Counted from the first letter of the stretch, positions 8,176 to 16,586 are shown. The stretch: 35,092 nt of DNA from Xanthomarina maritima (GCF_008084905.1 NZ_VSFC01000060.1:1-35092), one strand, 5' to 3'. Notes: generated from the letters alone by a model not told the origin. Program-made: numbers and translations.

Positions 8176-9129
8176 TTAACCCTTAAACACACCCATTTCC
8201 ATGTATTTTTCCATGCGTTTATTTACTAAATCTTTTGGTGATAAGTTTTTTAACTCATCAAATGTTTTAAGAATAGCTGTTTTTACAGCAAGATATGTTT
8301 TTTCTCTATCGCTATGTGCTCCTCCTATTGGTTCTTTAATAATATCGTCTACAATACCTTGCTTTTTCATGTCTTTAGCTGTCAATTTTAAAGCTTCAGC
8401 AGCTTGTTCTTTATATTCCCAACTTCTCCATAAAATAGATGAACAAGATTCAGGAGAAATTACAGAATACCATGTGTTTTCTAACATAAGCACTTTATCT
8501 CCTACTCCAATTCCTAAAGCTCCACCTGAAGCACCTTCTCCTATAACAATAGTAATAATTGGCACTTTTAAACGTGTCATTTCAAGAATATTTCTTGCAA
8601 TGGCTTCTCCTTGTCCTCTTTCTTCTGCTTCTAATCCTGGATAAGCACCTGGAGTATCTAATAAAGTAACAACTGGAATTCCAAATTTCTCAGCAGATTT
8701 CATTAAACGAAGGGCTTTTCTATAGCCTTCTGGATTTGCCATTCCAAAATTTCTATATTGTCTAGTTTTGGTATTATATCCTTTTTGTTGACCAATAAAC
8801 ATAAAACTTTGATCTCCAATCTTACCTAATCCACCAATCATTGCTTTATCATCTTTGAAACTTCTGTCTCCATGAAGTTCTAAAAAAGAATCGCCACACA
8901 AGGCTTTTATATAGTCTAAAGTATAAGGTCTACTTGGATGACGAGACATTTGTACTCTTTGCCAAGGCGTTAGGTTTTTATATATTTCCTTTTTAGTAGT
9001 AATAAGTTTTTTCTCTATTTGTTTACATGTTTCCGTAACATCAACATCACTTTCTTGACCAATAACTTGGCATTTCTGCAGTTGATCTTCAAGTTCTTTT
9101 ATAGGAAGTTCAAATTCTAAATATTCCAT
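8176..9129 (-). CDS. accA: Acetyl-CoA carboxylase carboxyltransferase, alpha subunit
   Basis: 317 residues, the normal AccA length. With AccD it moves the carboxyl group from biotin to acetyl-CoA to make malonyl-CoA, the first committed step of fatty-acid synthesis. It has the N-terminal helical segment, [20 protein letters not shown] (AccA signature), [35 protein letters not shown] and the oxyanion-hole region [15 protein letters not shown], then [20 protein letters not shown]. It stands alone between its own promoter (TAATTTTG) and terminator. No accD is in the window, as is usual when the subunits are unlinked. Confidence 0.97.
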   Translation of the reverse strand: MEYLEFELPIKELEDQLQKCQVIGQESDVDVTETCKQIEKKLITTKKEIYKNLTPWQRVQMSRHPSRPYTLDYIKALCGDSFLELHGDRSFKDDKAMIGGLGKIGDQSFMFIGQQKGYNTKTRQYRNFGMANPEGYRKALRLMKSAEKFGIPVVTLLDTPGAYPGLEAEERGQGEAIARNILEMTRLKVPIITIVIGEGASGGALGIGVGDKVLMLENTWYSVISPESCSSILWRSWEYKEQAAEALKLTAKDMKKQGIVDDIIKEPIGGAHSDREKTYLAVKTAILKTFDELKNLSPKDLVNKRMEKYMEMGVFKG

Positions 9130-9160
9130 TGGAAGTTATAATTTGTTTTTTGTTAGCATA

Positions 9161-9168
9161 CAAAATTA
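9161..9168 (-). promoter_or_regulatory. accA promoter (-7 box)
   Basis: CAAAATTA on the plus strand, TAATTTTG on the minus, an exact TAnnTTTG box 32 bases before the accA ATG. No good TTG is seen at the expected -33 spacing. Confidence 0.6.
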
Positions 9169-9255
9169 CATATTTTATTTCGTTTTAATTTTCGATTTAT
9201 TCATTAAAATTAAATATTGCTTCCGAAATAAAAATATCAGTTAAATATAAATCGA

Positions 9256-10167
9256 CTAAGACTCTAATTTATTTAGTGTCTTTTTTCTTTTAAATTTAAC
9301 GTTTTTTAAAATGCCATTTAGCATGACAATTCCAATAATAATTGAAGCTCCAATGTAGAAAGAAGAGCTCATAATTTCATTTTCAGGAAACAAAATAAGG
9401 GCTAAAACTATACCGTAAACTGGCTCTAGATTATATGTTAAAACAACTGTATACGGACTAATAAACCTCATTACATAAACAGCTGCTATAAATGCATAAG
9501 CTGTACAAACGGAAGCTAAAATAAAAAGATACCCGAAATCTGAAAGACTTAATACAAAGAAGGATTCCGAAAACCCTTTTCCAAATATTATCATGAATAT
9601 ACTAATAAACAAAACACCACTAACAAACTCATAAAAAGAAATTACAGTTGCTGTGTGTTTTTCCAAAAATTTTCCATTTAAAACAGCAAATGTTGAAGAT
9701 AGAAAAGCTGAAATAATACCCAATATAATACCATAAATATACTTAAACTCACTACCAGTAATTATTGCTACTCCAATAATTATTAGTATACCAAAAAGTA
9801 TCTCATACCAAATAATTTTTCTCTTATAAATTAATGGCTCTAATAAAGATGCAAAAAAAGCTCCTGAAGAGAACATTGCTAATGTAATTGAGATATTCGA
9901 CACTTTAATAGATTCGAAAAAAGTTATCCAATGCAATGCTATTACAATTCCAGCAAATGAAAGTTTAATAATAGATTTTAAAGGGATTCTTATTTTAATT
10001 TTTGCAATAAGAATGTAACCTACCATTATAATAGTAGCTATAAACATTCTATACCAAACTAAAGGTACTGCACTAATTGTAATTAACTCGCCTAAGATAG
10101 CTGTAAAACCTGCTATAAATACAAGCAAGTGTAGATGCAAATAATTTTTTAATTTATCGTTTAGCAT
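9256..10167 (-). CDS. DMT-superfamily transporter (EamA type)
   Basis: 303 residues with about ten membrane segments arranged as two similar halves, the layout of drug/metabolite transporters with two EamA domains. Recognisable pieces are PLVWYRMFIATIIM in the first half (as in the common P-x-x-x-x-x-R-F/M start of EamA), ALHWITFFESIKVSNISITL, and in the second half FIAAVYVMRFISPYTVVLTYNLEPVYGIVLA, matching the conserved EPV motif. It probably exports or imports a small metabolite; the substrate cannot be predicted. Its start overlaps the end of the LptG-like gene by 14 bases, so the two are translationally coupled or at least co-transcribed from the tgt promoter. The C-terminus ends in a short basic tail. 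Confidence 0.88.
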   Translation of the reverse strand: MLNDKLKNYLHLHLLVFIAGFTAILGELITISAVPLVWYRMFIATIIMVGYILIAKIKIRIPLKSIIKLSFAGIVIALHWITFFESIKVSNISITLAMFSSGAFFASLLEPLIYKRKIIWYEILFGILIIIGVAIITGSEFKYIYGIILGIISAFLSSTFAVLNGKFLEKHTATVISFYEFVSGVLFISIFMIIFGKGFSESFFVLSLSDFGYLFILASVCTAYAFIAAVYVMRFISPYTVVLTYNLEPVYGIVLALILFPENEIMSSSFYIGASIIIGIVMLNGILKNVKFKRKKTLNKLES

Positions 10168-11230
10168 TGTAAAGAAGATAAGCTGCTAAAAAACCAAAAA
10201 TAACATTTGGAAACCAAACGGCAACTAATGGAGAAAAATCTGATTGTGATGCTAATACCCCAAATATTTTATCGAAAAACACGAATACCATAGCAATACA
10301 TATTCCAAAAGCTAGATTAACTCCCATACCTCCTCTTCTTTTAATAGATGAAACAGCAACAGCTATAATGGTTAAAATAAATACAGAAACTGGCAAACTC
10401 CATTTTCTATATTTTACAAGTTTATATCTGTTTATATAAGACGAGCCTCTTTTTTCTTCTTTTTCAATAAATTTATTTAATTCACCATATGGCAAAGTTT
10501 CAGCAATATAAACAACAGGTGTTAGATCTTCTAAATCGAAAGAAAAAAGAGTGTCTTTTCTCCTAGCAACTTCAATAATATCATCTTTTTCACCTATATG
10601 TCTTTTAGTATAAGAGACTAAATGATAAAGGCTGTCCTTTTCATCATACTTAATGGTATTGGCACTAATCTTATACGTCATTTTATCATCTTCAAAATGC
10701 TCAAGTGTAAAATTTCTTCCAAGTTTTTGTCTTACGTCAAAATTACTTACATATATATAGTCGTTATCGTTAATCTGTCTATATACATTTTGATTATCTA
10801 ATGCATCCTTACTGCTTTTTAGGTATTTATAATTAAAATCATTAAAACCATTACTTGCATTTGGAGCTAGATACATACCTAAAACTAGAGCTAGAATGGC
10901 TACAATAACACCACCTATCATATAAGGTCTTAAAAATCTTGAAAAGGATACACCTGAACTTAAAAAAGCAATAACTTCTGTATTATTAGCTAATTTTGAT
11001 GTAAACCAAATTACAGAAAGGAATAAAAATAATGGGAATAATAAATGAGCAAAATAAATAGTAAAATCTAGAAAGTAAATTAGTACTTCAATAAAAGGGA
11101 CTTCGTTTTCAAGAATTTTACCAATTTTTTCAGCTAAATGAACTGTTATTCCAATAGGAATAAACAACAAAAGCATGATAAAAAATGTAAACAAATATCG
11201 CTTTAATATGTACCAATCAAGTATTTTCAA
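10154..11230 (-). CDS. LptF/LptG-family LPS export permease
   Basis: 358 residues of the YjgP/YjgQ family. Three membrane helices at the N-terminus (about 10-115, with the typical opening KILDWYILKRYLFTFFIML), a periplasmic beta-jellyroll-like region (about 130-265), and three C-terminal helices. These permeases pair with LptB to pull lipopolysaccharide from the inner membrane to the Lpt bridge. It is closer to LptG than LptF by its FLSSGVSFSRFLRPYMIGG segment, but I would not decide between the two by eye. It follows tgt by two bases and overlaps the next transporter gene by 14. Confidence 0.87.
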   Translation of the reverse strand: MKILDWYILKRYLFTFFIMLLLFIPIGITVHLAEKIGKILENEVPFIEVLIYFLDFTIYFAHLLFPLFLFLSVIWFTSKLANNTEVIAFLSSGVSFSRFLRPYMIGGVIVAILALVLGMYLAPNASNGFNDFNYKYLKSSKDALDNQNVYRQINDNDYIYVSNFDVRQKLGRNFTLEHFEDDKMTYKISANTIKYDEKDSLYHLVSYTKRHIGEKDDIIEVARRKDTLFSFDLEDLTPVVYIAETLPYGELNKFIEKEEKRGSSYINRYKLVKYRKWSLPVSVFILTIIAVAVSSIKRRGGMGVNLAFGICIAMVFVFFDKIFGVLASQSDFSPLVAVWFPNVIFGFLAAYLLYNAKR

Positions 11231-11232
11231 AA

Positions 11233-12363
11233 TTATAATCGTTTATCCATTTGTTTCACCATCATATCTTTCCAAGTTCTAAAATCTCCAGCTAAGATAT
11301 GTTTTCTAGCTTCACGAACCAACCACATATAAAACCCTAAATTATGGATGGTAGCTATTTGAGCTCCTAGCCTTTCATTCACACTAAATAGATGACGTAA
11401 ATAAGCTTTGGTATAATCTGTATCTACAAAAGTAATTCCCATATCATCTATTGGAGAAAAATCATCAGCCCATTTTAAATTTTTAATATTAATGGTTCCA
11501 TGAGCAGTAAACAACATGCCATTTCTAGCATTTCGGGTTGGCATCACACAATCAAACATATCAACTCCTAAAGCTATATTTTCAAGAATATTAATAGGTG
11601 TTCCAACTCCCATTAAATATCTAGGTTTGTCTACAGGAAGAATATTTGTAACAATTTCTGTCATAGCATACATTTCCTCTGCTGGTTCTCCAACAGACAA
11701 ACCACCAATAGCATTACCTTCGGCTCCAGCATTTGCAATATATTCGGCAGATTGTTTTCTTAAATCTTTATAGGTACTTCCTTGTACTATCGGAAAAAAC
11801 GATTGACTATAATCGTATTTAAAAGGTGTTTTTTCTAGATGATTGATACATCTGTCCAACCATCTATGCGTCATGTGCATAGACCGTTTTGCGTAATGAT
11901 AATCGCAAGGATAAGGTGTGCATTCATCAAAAGCCATGATAATATCTGCACCAATAGTACGTTGAATTTCCATCACATTTTCTGGAGTAAATGTATGGTA
12001 ACTTCCATCAATATGTGATTTAAATTTAACACCTTCTTCTTTAATTTTTCTATTTGAAGACAGAGAATACACTTGGTAGCCTCCAGAATCAGTTAAAATA
12101 TTTCGATCCCAGTTCATAAATTTATGCAAGCCACCTGCTTGTTCCAAAATATTAGTTTGAGGTCGTAAATACAAATGATATGTGTTTCCTAAAATTATAT
12201 CCGGATTAATATCGTTTTTAAGCTCACGTTGGTGTACCCCTTTTACAGATGCTACCGTTCCAACAGGCATAAATATAGGTGTTTCAATAGTACCATGATC
12301 TGTAGTTATCTCTCCACCTCTGGCATTCGATTTTGTGTCTTTTCCTTTTAATTCAAATAACAT
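11233..12363 (-). CDS. tgt: tRNA-guanine transglycosylase, zinc cysteines absent
   Basis: 376 residues. It replaces guanine-34 of tRNAs with GUN anticodons by preQ1 in queuosine synthesis. The TIM-barrel residues are present: D92 in TDSGGYQVYS, D146 in AFDECTPYP, IGGLSVGEP (about 219-227) and the nucleophile region VDMFDCVMPTRNARNG with D271. The structural zinc site of E. coli TGT (CxCxxC plus His) is not: the matching stretch at about 303-317 reads FSPIDDMGITFVDTD with no cysteine, although the His of TIHN (340) remains. I believe this is usual for Bacteroidota, from memory of related sequences. It is the first gene of tgt, LptG-like and DMT transporter, behind a TATATTTG box. Confidence 0.95.
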   Translation of the reverse strand: MLFELKGKDTKSNARGGEITTDHGTIETPIFMPVGTVASVKGVHQRELKNDINPDIILGNTYHLYLRPQTNILEQAGGLHKFMNWDRNILTDSGGYQVYSLSSNRKIKEEGVKFKSHIDGSYHTFTPENVMEIQRTIGADIIMAFDECTPYPCDYHYAKRSMHMTHRWLDRCINHLEKTPFKYDYSQSFFPIVQGSTYKDLRKQSAEYIANAGAEGNAIGGLSVGEPAEEMYAMTEIVTNILPVDKPRYLMGVGTPINILENIALGVDMFDCVMPTRNARNGMLFTAHGTINIKNLKWADDFSPIDDMGITFVDTDYTKAYLRHLFSVNERLGAQIATIHNLGFYMWLVREARKHILAGDFRTWKDMMVKQMDKRL

Positions 12364-12383
12364 ATGCTTATTTCATCAGTTGG

Positions 12384-12391
12384 CAAATATA
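12384..12391 (-). promoter_or_regulatory. tgt promoter (-7 box)
   Basis: CAAATATA on the plus strand reads TATATTTG on the minus, an exact TAnnTTTG, 21 bases before the tgt ATG. A TTG at a fitting distance is not visible. It faces away from the transketolase promoter about 110 bases to the right. Confidence 0.6.
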
Positions 12392-12498
12392 AATAACATA
12401 AAGCGAGGAATTTCTTAATAAAAACAAAATTGTTAGCAAAACACCAACATTCGTTAATAAGTGCCTTAATTCTACTTTTTAATAAACATTATAAACCT

Positions 12499-12506
12499 TA
12501 TTTTTG
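12499..12506 (+). promoter_or_regulatory. Transketolase promoter (-7 box)
   Basis: TATTTTTG, an exact TAnnTTTG, 25 bases before the ATG of the first transketolase gene. The expected -33 region is T-rich but has no clean TTG. Confidence 0.6.
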
Positions 12507-12531
12507 CAACTGAAAAACTAACATATTTAAC

Positions 12532-13377
12532 ATGCCAAACACACAACAATTAAAAGATTTAACTACACAAGTTCGTCGAGATATACTTCGAATGGTACAC
12601 AAAGTAAATTCAGGTCATCCAGGAGGATCCTTAGGATGTGCAGAATTTTTTGTCGCATTATATAATGAAATAATGGAAAGAAATAATGGATTTGATATGG
12701 ATGGAATTGGAGAAGATGTTTTCTTCTTATCCAATGGTCATATTTCTCCTGTTTATTATAGTGTTTTAGCTAGATCTGGGTATTTTCCTATAGATGAACT
12801 TAATACATTTCGATTAATTAATTCTCGATTACAAGGTCATCCAACAACCCATGAAAATTTACCTGGAGTAAGAATTGCTTCAGGATCTTTAGGGCAAGGC
12901 ATGTCTGTTGCGTTAGGTGCTGCACAAACAAAAAAATTAAATAATGATTCCCATTTAATTTATAGCCTTCATGGTGATGGAGAATTACAAGAAGGTCAGA
13001 ACTGGGAAGCTATTATGTATGCTGCAGGAAATAATGTAGATAATATTATTGCAACTATAGATTTAAACGGACAGCAAATTGATGGTTCTACAGACGATGT
13101 TTTACCAATGGGAAATATAAAAGCTAAATTTGAAGCTTTTGGATGGACTGTTGTTGAAATTAATGAAGGTAATGATATAGATGCCATATTAAAAGGCATG
13201 GTAGAAGCAAAAAGTAAAACTGGTAAAGGAAAGCCTGTATGTGTCTTATTAAAAACTGTTATGGGTAATGGTGTTGATTTTATGATGTACACGCATGCTT
13301 GGCATGGTAAAGCACCAAACGACGAACAATTAGCTATTGGATTAAAACAAAATCCAGAAACATTAGGGGACTATTAA
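12532..13377 (+). CDS. Transketolase, N-terminal subunit
   Basis: 281 residues, the thiamine-diphosphate-binding (PP) half of transketolase, which moves two-carbon units between sugar phosphates in the pentose phosphate pathway. Visible are VNSGHPGGSLGCAEFF (about 25-40), LPGVRIASGSLGQGMSVALG, and the TPP/Mg motif HGDGELQEGQNWEA ending in the helix before DLNGQQIDG. The frame stops where a fused enzyme would continue into the pyrimidine-binding domain; the next gene, 19 bases on, supplies it. This split form is normal in many Bacteroidota, archaea and firmicutes, so it is not a frameshift. Confidence 0.95.
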   Translation: MPNTQQLKDLTTQVRRDILRMVHKVNSGHPGGSLGCAEFFVALYNEIMERNNGFDMDGIGEDVFFLSNGHISPVYYSVLARSGYFPIDELNTFRLINSRLQGHPTTHENLPGVRIASGSLGQGMSVALGAAQTKKLNNDSHLIYSLHGDGELQEGQNWEAIMYAAGNNVDNIIATIDLNGQQIDGSTDDVLPMGNIKAKFEAFGWTVVEINEGNDIDAILKGMVEAKSKTGKGKPVCVLLKTVMGNGVDFMMYTHAWHGKAPNDEQLAIGLKQNPETLGDY

Positions 13378-13396
13378 TTATCAATCAACAACAAAA

Positions 13397-14350
13397 ATGA
13401 AAACATACACAAATACAGGAAGTAAAGACACTCGATCAGGATTTGGAGCTGGATTAACTGAATTGGGAAAAACTAACGAAAATGTTGTAGCACTTTGTGC
13501 CGATTTAATAGGATCATTAAAAATGGACGATTTTAAAGCAAATCATCCAGAACGCTTTTTTCAAGTTGGAATAGCCGAAGCCAATATGATTGGTTTAGCA
13601 GCAGGAATGACAATTGGAGGAAAAATTCCTTTTACTGGAACTTTTGCAAATTTTTCTACAGGTCGTGTTTACGATCAAATTCGTCAAAGTGTTGCCTATT
13701 CAGATAAAAATGTAAAAATATGTGCCTCTCATGCTGGTTTAACTTTAGGTGAAGATGGTGCAACACATCAAATCTTAGAAGATATAGGCTTAATGAAGAT
13801 GTTACCAGGAATGACTGTTATTAACCCATGTGATTATAACCAAACTAAGGCTGCAACAATTGCAATAGCAGAACATCGTGGACCTGTATATTTACGTTTT
13901 GGAAGACCAAAAGTAGCAAACTTTACACCTGAGAATCAAACATTCGAAATTGGAAAAGCAATACATTTAATTGAAGGAACAGATGTTACTATCTTAGCAA
14001 CTGGACATTTAGTTTGGGAAGCACTTGAAGCTGCTAAAACTCTAAGTGAAAAAGGTATTTCTGCTGAAGTTATTAATATTCATACCATAAAGCCTTTAGA
14101 TGATGAAGCCATTATCAAATCTGTTACAAAAACTGGATGCATTGTTACAGCTGAAGAACATAATTTTCTAGGAGGCTTAGGGGAAAGTGTTGCCAGAGTT
14201 TTAGCAACCAATAAACCAACACCACAAGAATTTGTAGCAACAAAGGACACATTTGGTGAATCTGGAACTCCAAAACAACTAATGGAAAAATATGGTTTAA
14301 ATAGTCAAGCAATAGTAAAAGCTGTTGAAACTGTACTAAAAAGAAAATAA
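13397..14350 (+). CDS. Transketolase, C-terminal subunit
   Basis: 317 residues, the pyrimidine-binding plus C-terminal domains of transketolase; it completes the active site with the product of the gene 19 bases upstream. Seen in order: TRSGFGAGLTELGKTNENVV (start of the Pyr domain), the catalytic Glu region FQVGIAEANMIGLAAGM, GLTLGEDGATHQ, EDIGLMKMLPGMTVINPCD, and the C-terminal domain with AEEHNFLGGLGESVA and FGESGTPKQLMEKYGL. The length suits a split transketolase beta-like subunit. The nearest alternative, DXP synthase, is a single longer chain. A long inverted repeat follows the stop. Confidence 0.95.
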   Translation: MKTYTNTGSKDTRSGFGAGLTELGKTNENVVALCADLIGSLKMDDFKANHPERFFQVGIAEANMIGLAAGMTIGGKIPFTGTFANFSTGRVYDQIRQSVAYSDKNVKICASHAGLTLGEDGATHQILEDIGLMKMLPGMTVINPCDYNQTKAATIAIAEHRGPVYLRFGRPKVANFTPENQTFEIGKAIHLIEGTDVTILATGHLVWEALEAAKTLSEKGISAEVINIHTIKPLDDEAIIKSVTKTGCIVTAEEHNFLGGLGESVARVLATNKPTPQEFVATKDTFGESGTPKQLMEKYGLNSQAIVKAVETVLKRK

Positions 14351-14358
14351 TTATCTTA

Positions 14359-14395
14359 TAGTTTCGTTTTAGATTGGAACCCTAAAACGAAATTA
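14359..14395 (+). repeat. Long inverted repeat (RNA hairpin) before barrel gene
   Basis: TTTCGTTTTAG (14362-14372) pairs perfectly with CTAAAACGAAA (14382-14392) across a 9-base loop. One G-T and two A-T pairs extend the stem to 14 bp (14359-14372 with 14382-14395). There is no T run after it, so it is a poor intrinsic terminator. It ends one base before the ATG at 14397, so in mRNA it would cover the ribosome landing site. Confidence 0.75.
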
Positions 14396-14396
14396 C

Positions 14397-14984
14397 ATGA
14401 TGCAGGTATTTTATTTAAGTCTAATATTGTTATGCTTTTCTCCATTATCTCAAGCTCAAAATAAAACAGGTTTTGGAATTAAAGGTGGTGTTAATTACAA
14501 CTCCAATGGAGATTATTTTGAATCTATAAGTGATAATGCTAAACATCCCGAAAAAAGCATTGGTTATCATTTTGGCATCTTCGGAAAAATTGGTGGTAAA
14601 ATATACGTTAAACCAGAACTAGTATACACAAATACAAAAAGTGAATATGATGGCGACAGTTTTAAAATGCAAAAACTCGATGCACCTATATTAGTAGGTT
14701 TAAGATTTTTTGAATTACTTAATGTTTTTGCTGGTCCATCTTTTCAATATATTTTAGACACTGAATTTGAAGACATAAATGTTAGCGACATTGAAAATGA
14801 TTTTACTGTTGGCATTAACTTTGGTGTTGGTGTAAGTTTTAATAGAATTGGTATTGACCTAAGATATGAAAGAGGCTTTAGTGAAAATGAAGCTACATTT
14901 ATTAACAATAATTCAGATGTAAGTGTCAGTAGAATTGATACAAGACCTAATCAATTAATTTTAAGTTTATCGTTTCTGTTATAA
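14397..14984 (+). CDS. PorT-like outer-membrane beta-barrel protein
   Basis: 195 residues with a signal peptide (MMQVFYLSLILLCFSPLSQAQ). The mature part starts TGFGIKGGVNYNSNGDYF and alternates hydrophobic and polar residues as in a small eight-strand barrel; phrases such as GYHFGIFGKIGGKIYVKPELVY, LLNVFAGPSFQYIL and the last strand LILSLSFLL ending near the C-terminus fit the outer-membrane beta-barrel (PorT/OMP_b-brl) family common in Bacteroidota. The exact role is unknown; such barrels are often adhesins, channels or partners of secretion machines. It follows the transketolase pair by 46 bases, which contain a strong hairpin, and ends at a terminator. It might be read from the transketolase promoter or from its own weak TAGTTTCG-like box inside the hairpin. 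Confidence 0.85.
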   Translation: MMQVFYLSLILLCFSPLSQAQNKTGFGIKGGVNYNSNGDYFESISDNAKHPEKSIGYHFGIFGKIGGKIYVKPELVYTNTKSEYDGDSFKMQKLDAPILVGLRFFELLNVFAGPSFQYILDTEFEDINVSDIENDFTVGINFGVGVSFNRIGIDLRYERGFSENEATFINNNSDVSVSRIDTRPNQLILSLSFLL

Positions 14985-14987
14985 AAC

Positions 14988-15016
14988 AAAAAAGCCTCAT
15001 TAAAAGAGGCTTTTTT
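14988..15016. terminator. Bidirectional intrinsic terminator
   Basis: GCCTC (14994-14998), 7-base loop, GAGGC (15006-15010), with six A before and six T after, so it can end the barrel gene on the plus strand and the FKBP lipoprotein gene (stop at 15035) on the minus. Confidence 0.85.
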
Positions 15017-15034
15017 GTATAATATATTTTAGAT

Positions 15035-16132
15035 TTAAAAAATACTGCTATCTAAATAATCTGGAATATCATCATTATTGGAATCTGTAAAAATAACCGT
15101 ATTTAATGTAAAAGTACCATCACCATTATCATCAATACTATATAAAATTTCATTTGGAGCTGCATTCGTATCAAAATAGTTTTGTGCATCTGCCTGAGAC
15201 ATAAACGGCATCATATTTTCGTCTTCCGTATATTCTATTTGTTCAATCTCATCTCTAGTAAAAGTACCATCACCATCATCATCAATATCTACAAAATTAG
15301 CTAGACCATCTCCATCTGTATCGTCATCAAAATAATCTTCGTTCTCATTTAAATCTTCTAAATATGAAAAAACAAAATCATTATCATGATCTAATAATAT
15401 TCTTTTTTCAGAATTATAAGTAAAAATTAAATTGGAATAAGCAGGAATTGTTGCTTGAGTCTGAGAAAAATAACCAAGTCCAGAAGGAACAAAAACTGCT
15501 CCTATACCATGGTTATGGTTTGTTATTGTACCATCCCCATTTTCTGAATACCCTTCTCTTGCTTTAATTTCTATAATGCCTTCTCTAAAACCATCAACAA
15601 CTCCACCAACAGTTCCAACTGCAGTTAAATCAAAAGGCACAGCAGTAACAGCACTATCAAACAAAGTATTGTCTATTAAAAGACCTTCATAACTTGTAAA
15701 AATACGATCTATTGGATGAATAATACCTCCTAAACCTTCTCTTACTACTAAATAATAAAGCTTATAAACAATACCTTCAGAATCAGTCACCTCTTTTAAT
15801 CTTAAATCTCCTCCAAGCATATCCATTAAAGACGTTTTATCACTATTTGCACCTGCAATAGTATCAAAAACAATCCCAAACGAATCATTTGGTGTTACAT
15901 TGTAAGGCATAACACTTAAATCTGAATAGATAGGGTTCTGCTGAAACTCTTCGTAATTATAAAAATGAGTTTCTAAAAACTGTTCAATTTCTACAATATT
16001 TTCATCATATACTTCCTGTCTATCTCTAATAGGTACTTCTATTGCACCATCGTCATTATTATCATCCTTATTACAAGACACAAAAATTATAGAAAAACAT
16101 AAAATAGTAGTAGTAAATAATCTAAATTTCAT
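15035..16132 (-). CDS. FKBP-type peptidyl-prolyl isomerase lipoprotein
   Basis: 365 residues from the ATG at 16132. The signal MKFRLFTTTILCFSIIFVSC has a lipobox with Cys20, then a DDNNDD-rich linker. The FKBP domain is in the middle (about 150-260): FDS and PFDL match the F36-D37 and F46 positions of FKBP12, VVDGFREGI matches V55-I56 with Phe in place of W59, GLGYF carries the Y82 equivalent and LIFTYN the F99 equivalent, so catalysis is plausible. After it come aspartate-rich loops of the DxDxDG type (DDDTDGDGLANFVDIDDDGD and DDNGDG), likely calcium-binding as in thrombospondin type 3 or EF-hand-like repeats. It is probably on the outer membrane, helping fold exported proteins. A longer frame from TTG 16156 would begin inside the promoter and is rejected. 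Confidence 0.88.
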   Translation of the reverse strand: MKFRLFTTTILCFSIIFVSCNKDDNNDDGAIEVPIRDRQEVYDENIVEIEQFLETHFYNYEEFQQNPIYSDLSVMPYNVTPNDSFGIVFDTIAGANSDKTSLMDMLGGDLRLKEVTDSEGIVYKLYYLVVREGLGGIIHPIDRIFTSYEGLLIDNTLFDSAVTAVPFDLTAVGTVGGVVDGFREGIIEIKAREGYSENGDGTITNHNHGIGAVFVPSGLGYFSQTQATIPAYSNLIFTYNSEKRILLDHDNDFVFSYLEDLNENEDYFDDDTDGDGLANFVDIDDDGDGTFTRDEIEQIEYTEDENMMPFMSQADAQNYFDTNAAPNEILYSIDDNGDGTFTLNTVIFTDSNNDDIPDYLDSSIF

Positions 16133-16145
16133 TATTGCTTCTTTT

Positions 16146-16179
16146 TTGAGGTGCAAGATACAATTTATTAATAATTTTG
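16146..16179 (+). promoter_or_regulatory. Promoter of the S4-domain gene
   Basis: TTG at 16146-16148, 23 bases, TAATTTTG at 16172-16179, within the consensus spacing. The leader to the ATG at 16215 is about 30 nt. It overlaps the divergent FKBP promoter over more than 20 bases. Confidence 0.6.
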
Positions 16180-16184
16180 CACAA
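16154..16184 (-). promoter_or_regulatory. Promoter of the FKBP lipoprotein gene
   Basis: Minus-strand TATCTTG (plus 16154-16160) with TTG (plus CAA, 16182-16184) 21 bases upstream: a near-consensus promoter, one T short in the -7 box. It interleaves with the plus-strand promoter of the S4 gene. Confidence 0.55.
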
Positions 16185-16214
16185 GAACATTAACGTAGAT
16201 TTTAGATAAAAGTT

Positions 16215-16586
16215 ATGCGAATTGACAAGTATTTATGGTGTATTAGATATTATAAAACAAGAAGCCTAGCAACTGTTGCATGCAAAAAAGGGCACGTAAA
16301 AGTTAATGGTGGTACTGTAAAGCCTAGCCGAGAAGTTTTTCCTACAGATAAAATTGAGTTAAGAAAAGATCAAATTAACTACAGATTAACTATTAACGAT
16401 TTACCTCCAAATAGAGTAGGTGCAAAATTAGTAGACATTTATAGAATAGATACTACTCCAAAGGAAGCTTTTGAAGCCCAAGAGCTTTTAAAATATTCTA
16501 AAGACTATTATAGAAAAAAAGGAACAGGGAGACCTACTAAAAAAGACCGACGAGATATAGATGATTATCAAACTGAAATTGACTGA
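16215..16586 (+). CDS. S4-domain RNA-binding protein (HslR/Hsp15-like)
   Basis: 123 residues. The S4 domain fills the first 60 or so: MRIDKYLWCIRYYKTRSLAT, then KKGHVKVNGGTVKPSREVFP, closely following E. coli Hsp15 (HslR), which rescues stalled 50S subunits still carrying peptidyl-tRNA. The tail is basic and ends KGTGRPTKKDRRDIDDYQ, also as in this family. The function by family is ribosome recycling after heat or translation arrest; that is inference from similarity. It is monocistronic, divergent from the FKBP gene, with its own TAATTTTG promoter. Confidence 0.88.
   Translation: MRIDKYLWCIRYYKTRSLATVACKKGHVKVNGGTVKPSREVFPTDKIELRKDQINYRLTINDLPPNRVGAKLVDIYRIDTTPKEAFEAQELLKYSKDYYRKKGTGRPTKKDRRDIDDYQTEID

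Noticed and set aside
8201-8644. Open frame of 147 codons antisense to accA
   Set aside because: It is a shadow of the highly conserved accA frame on the other strand, with no start context or recognisable motif.
12532-14350. A frameshifted single transketolase
   Set aside because: The two halves are separated by a stop, a 19-base gap and a proper ATG, the normal split arrangement in this phylum.
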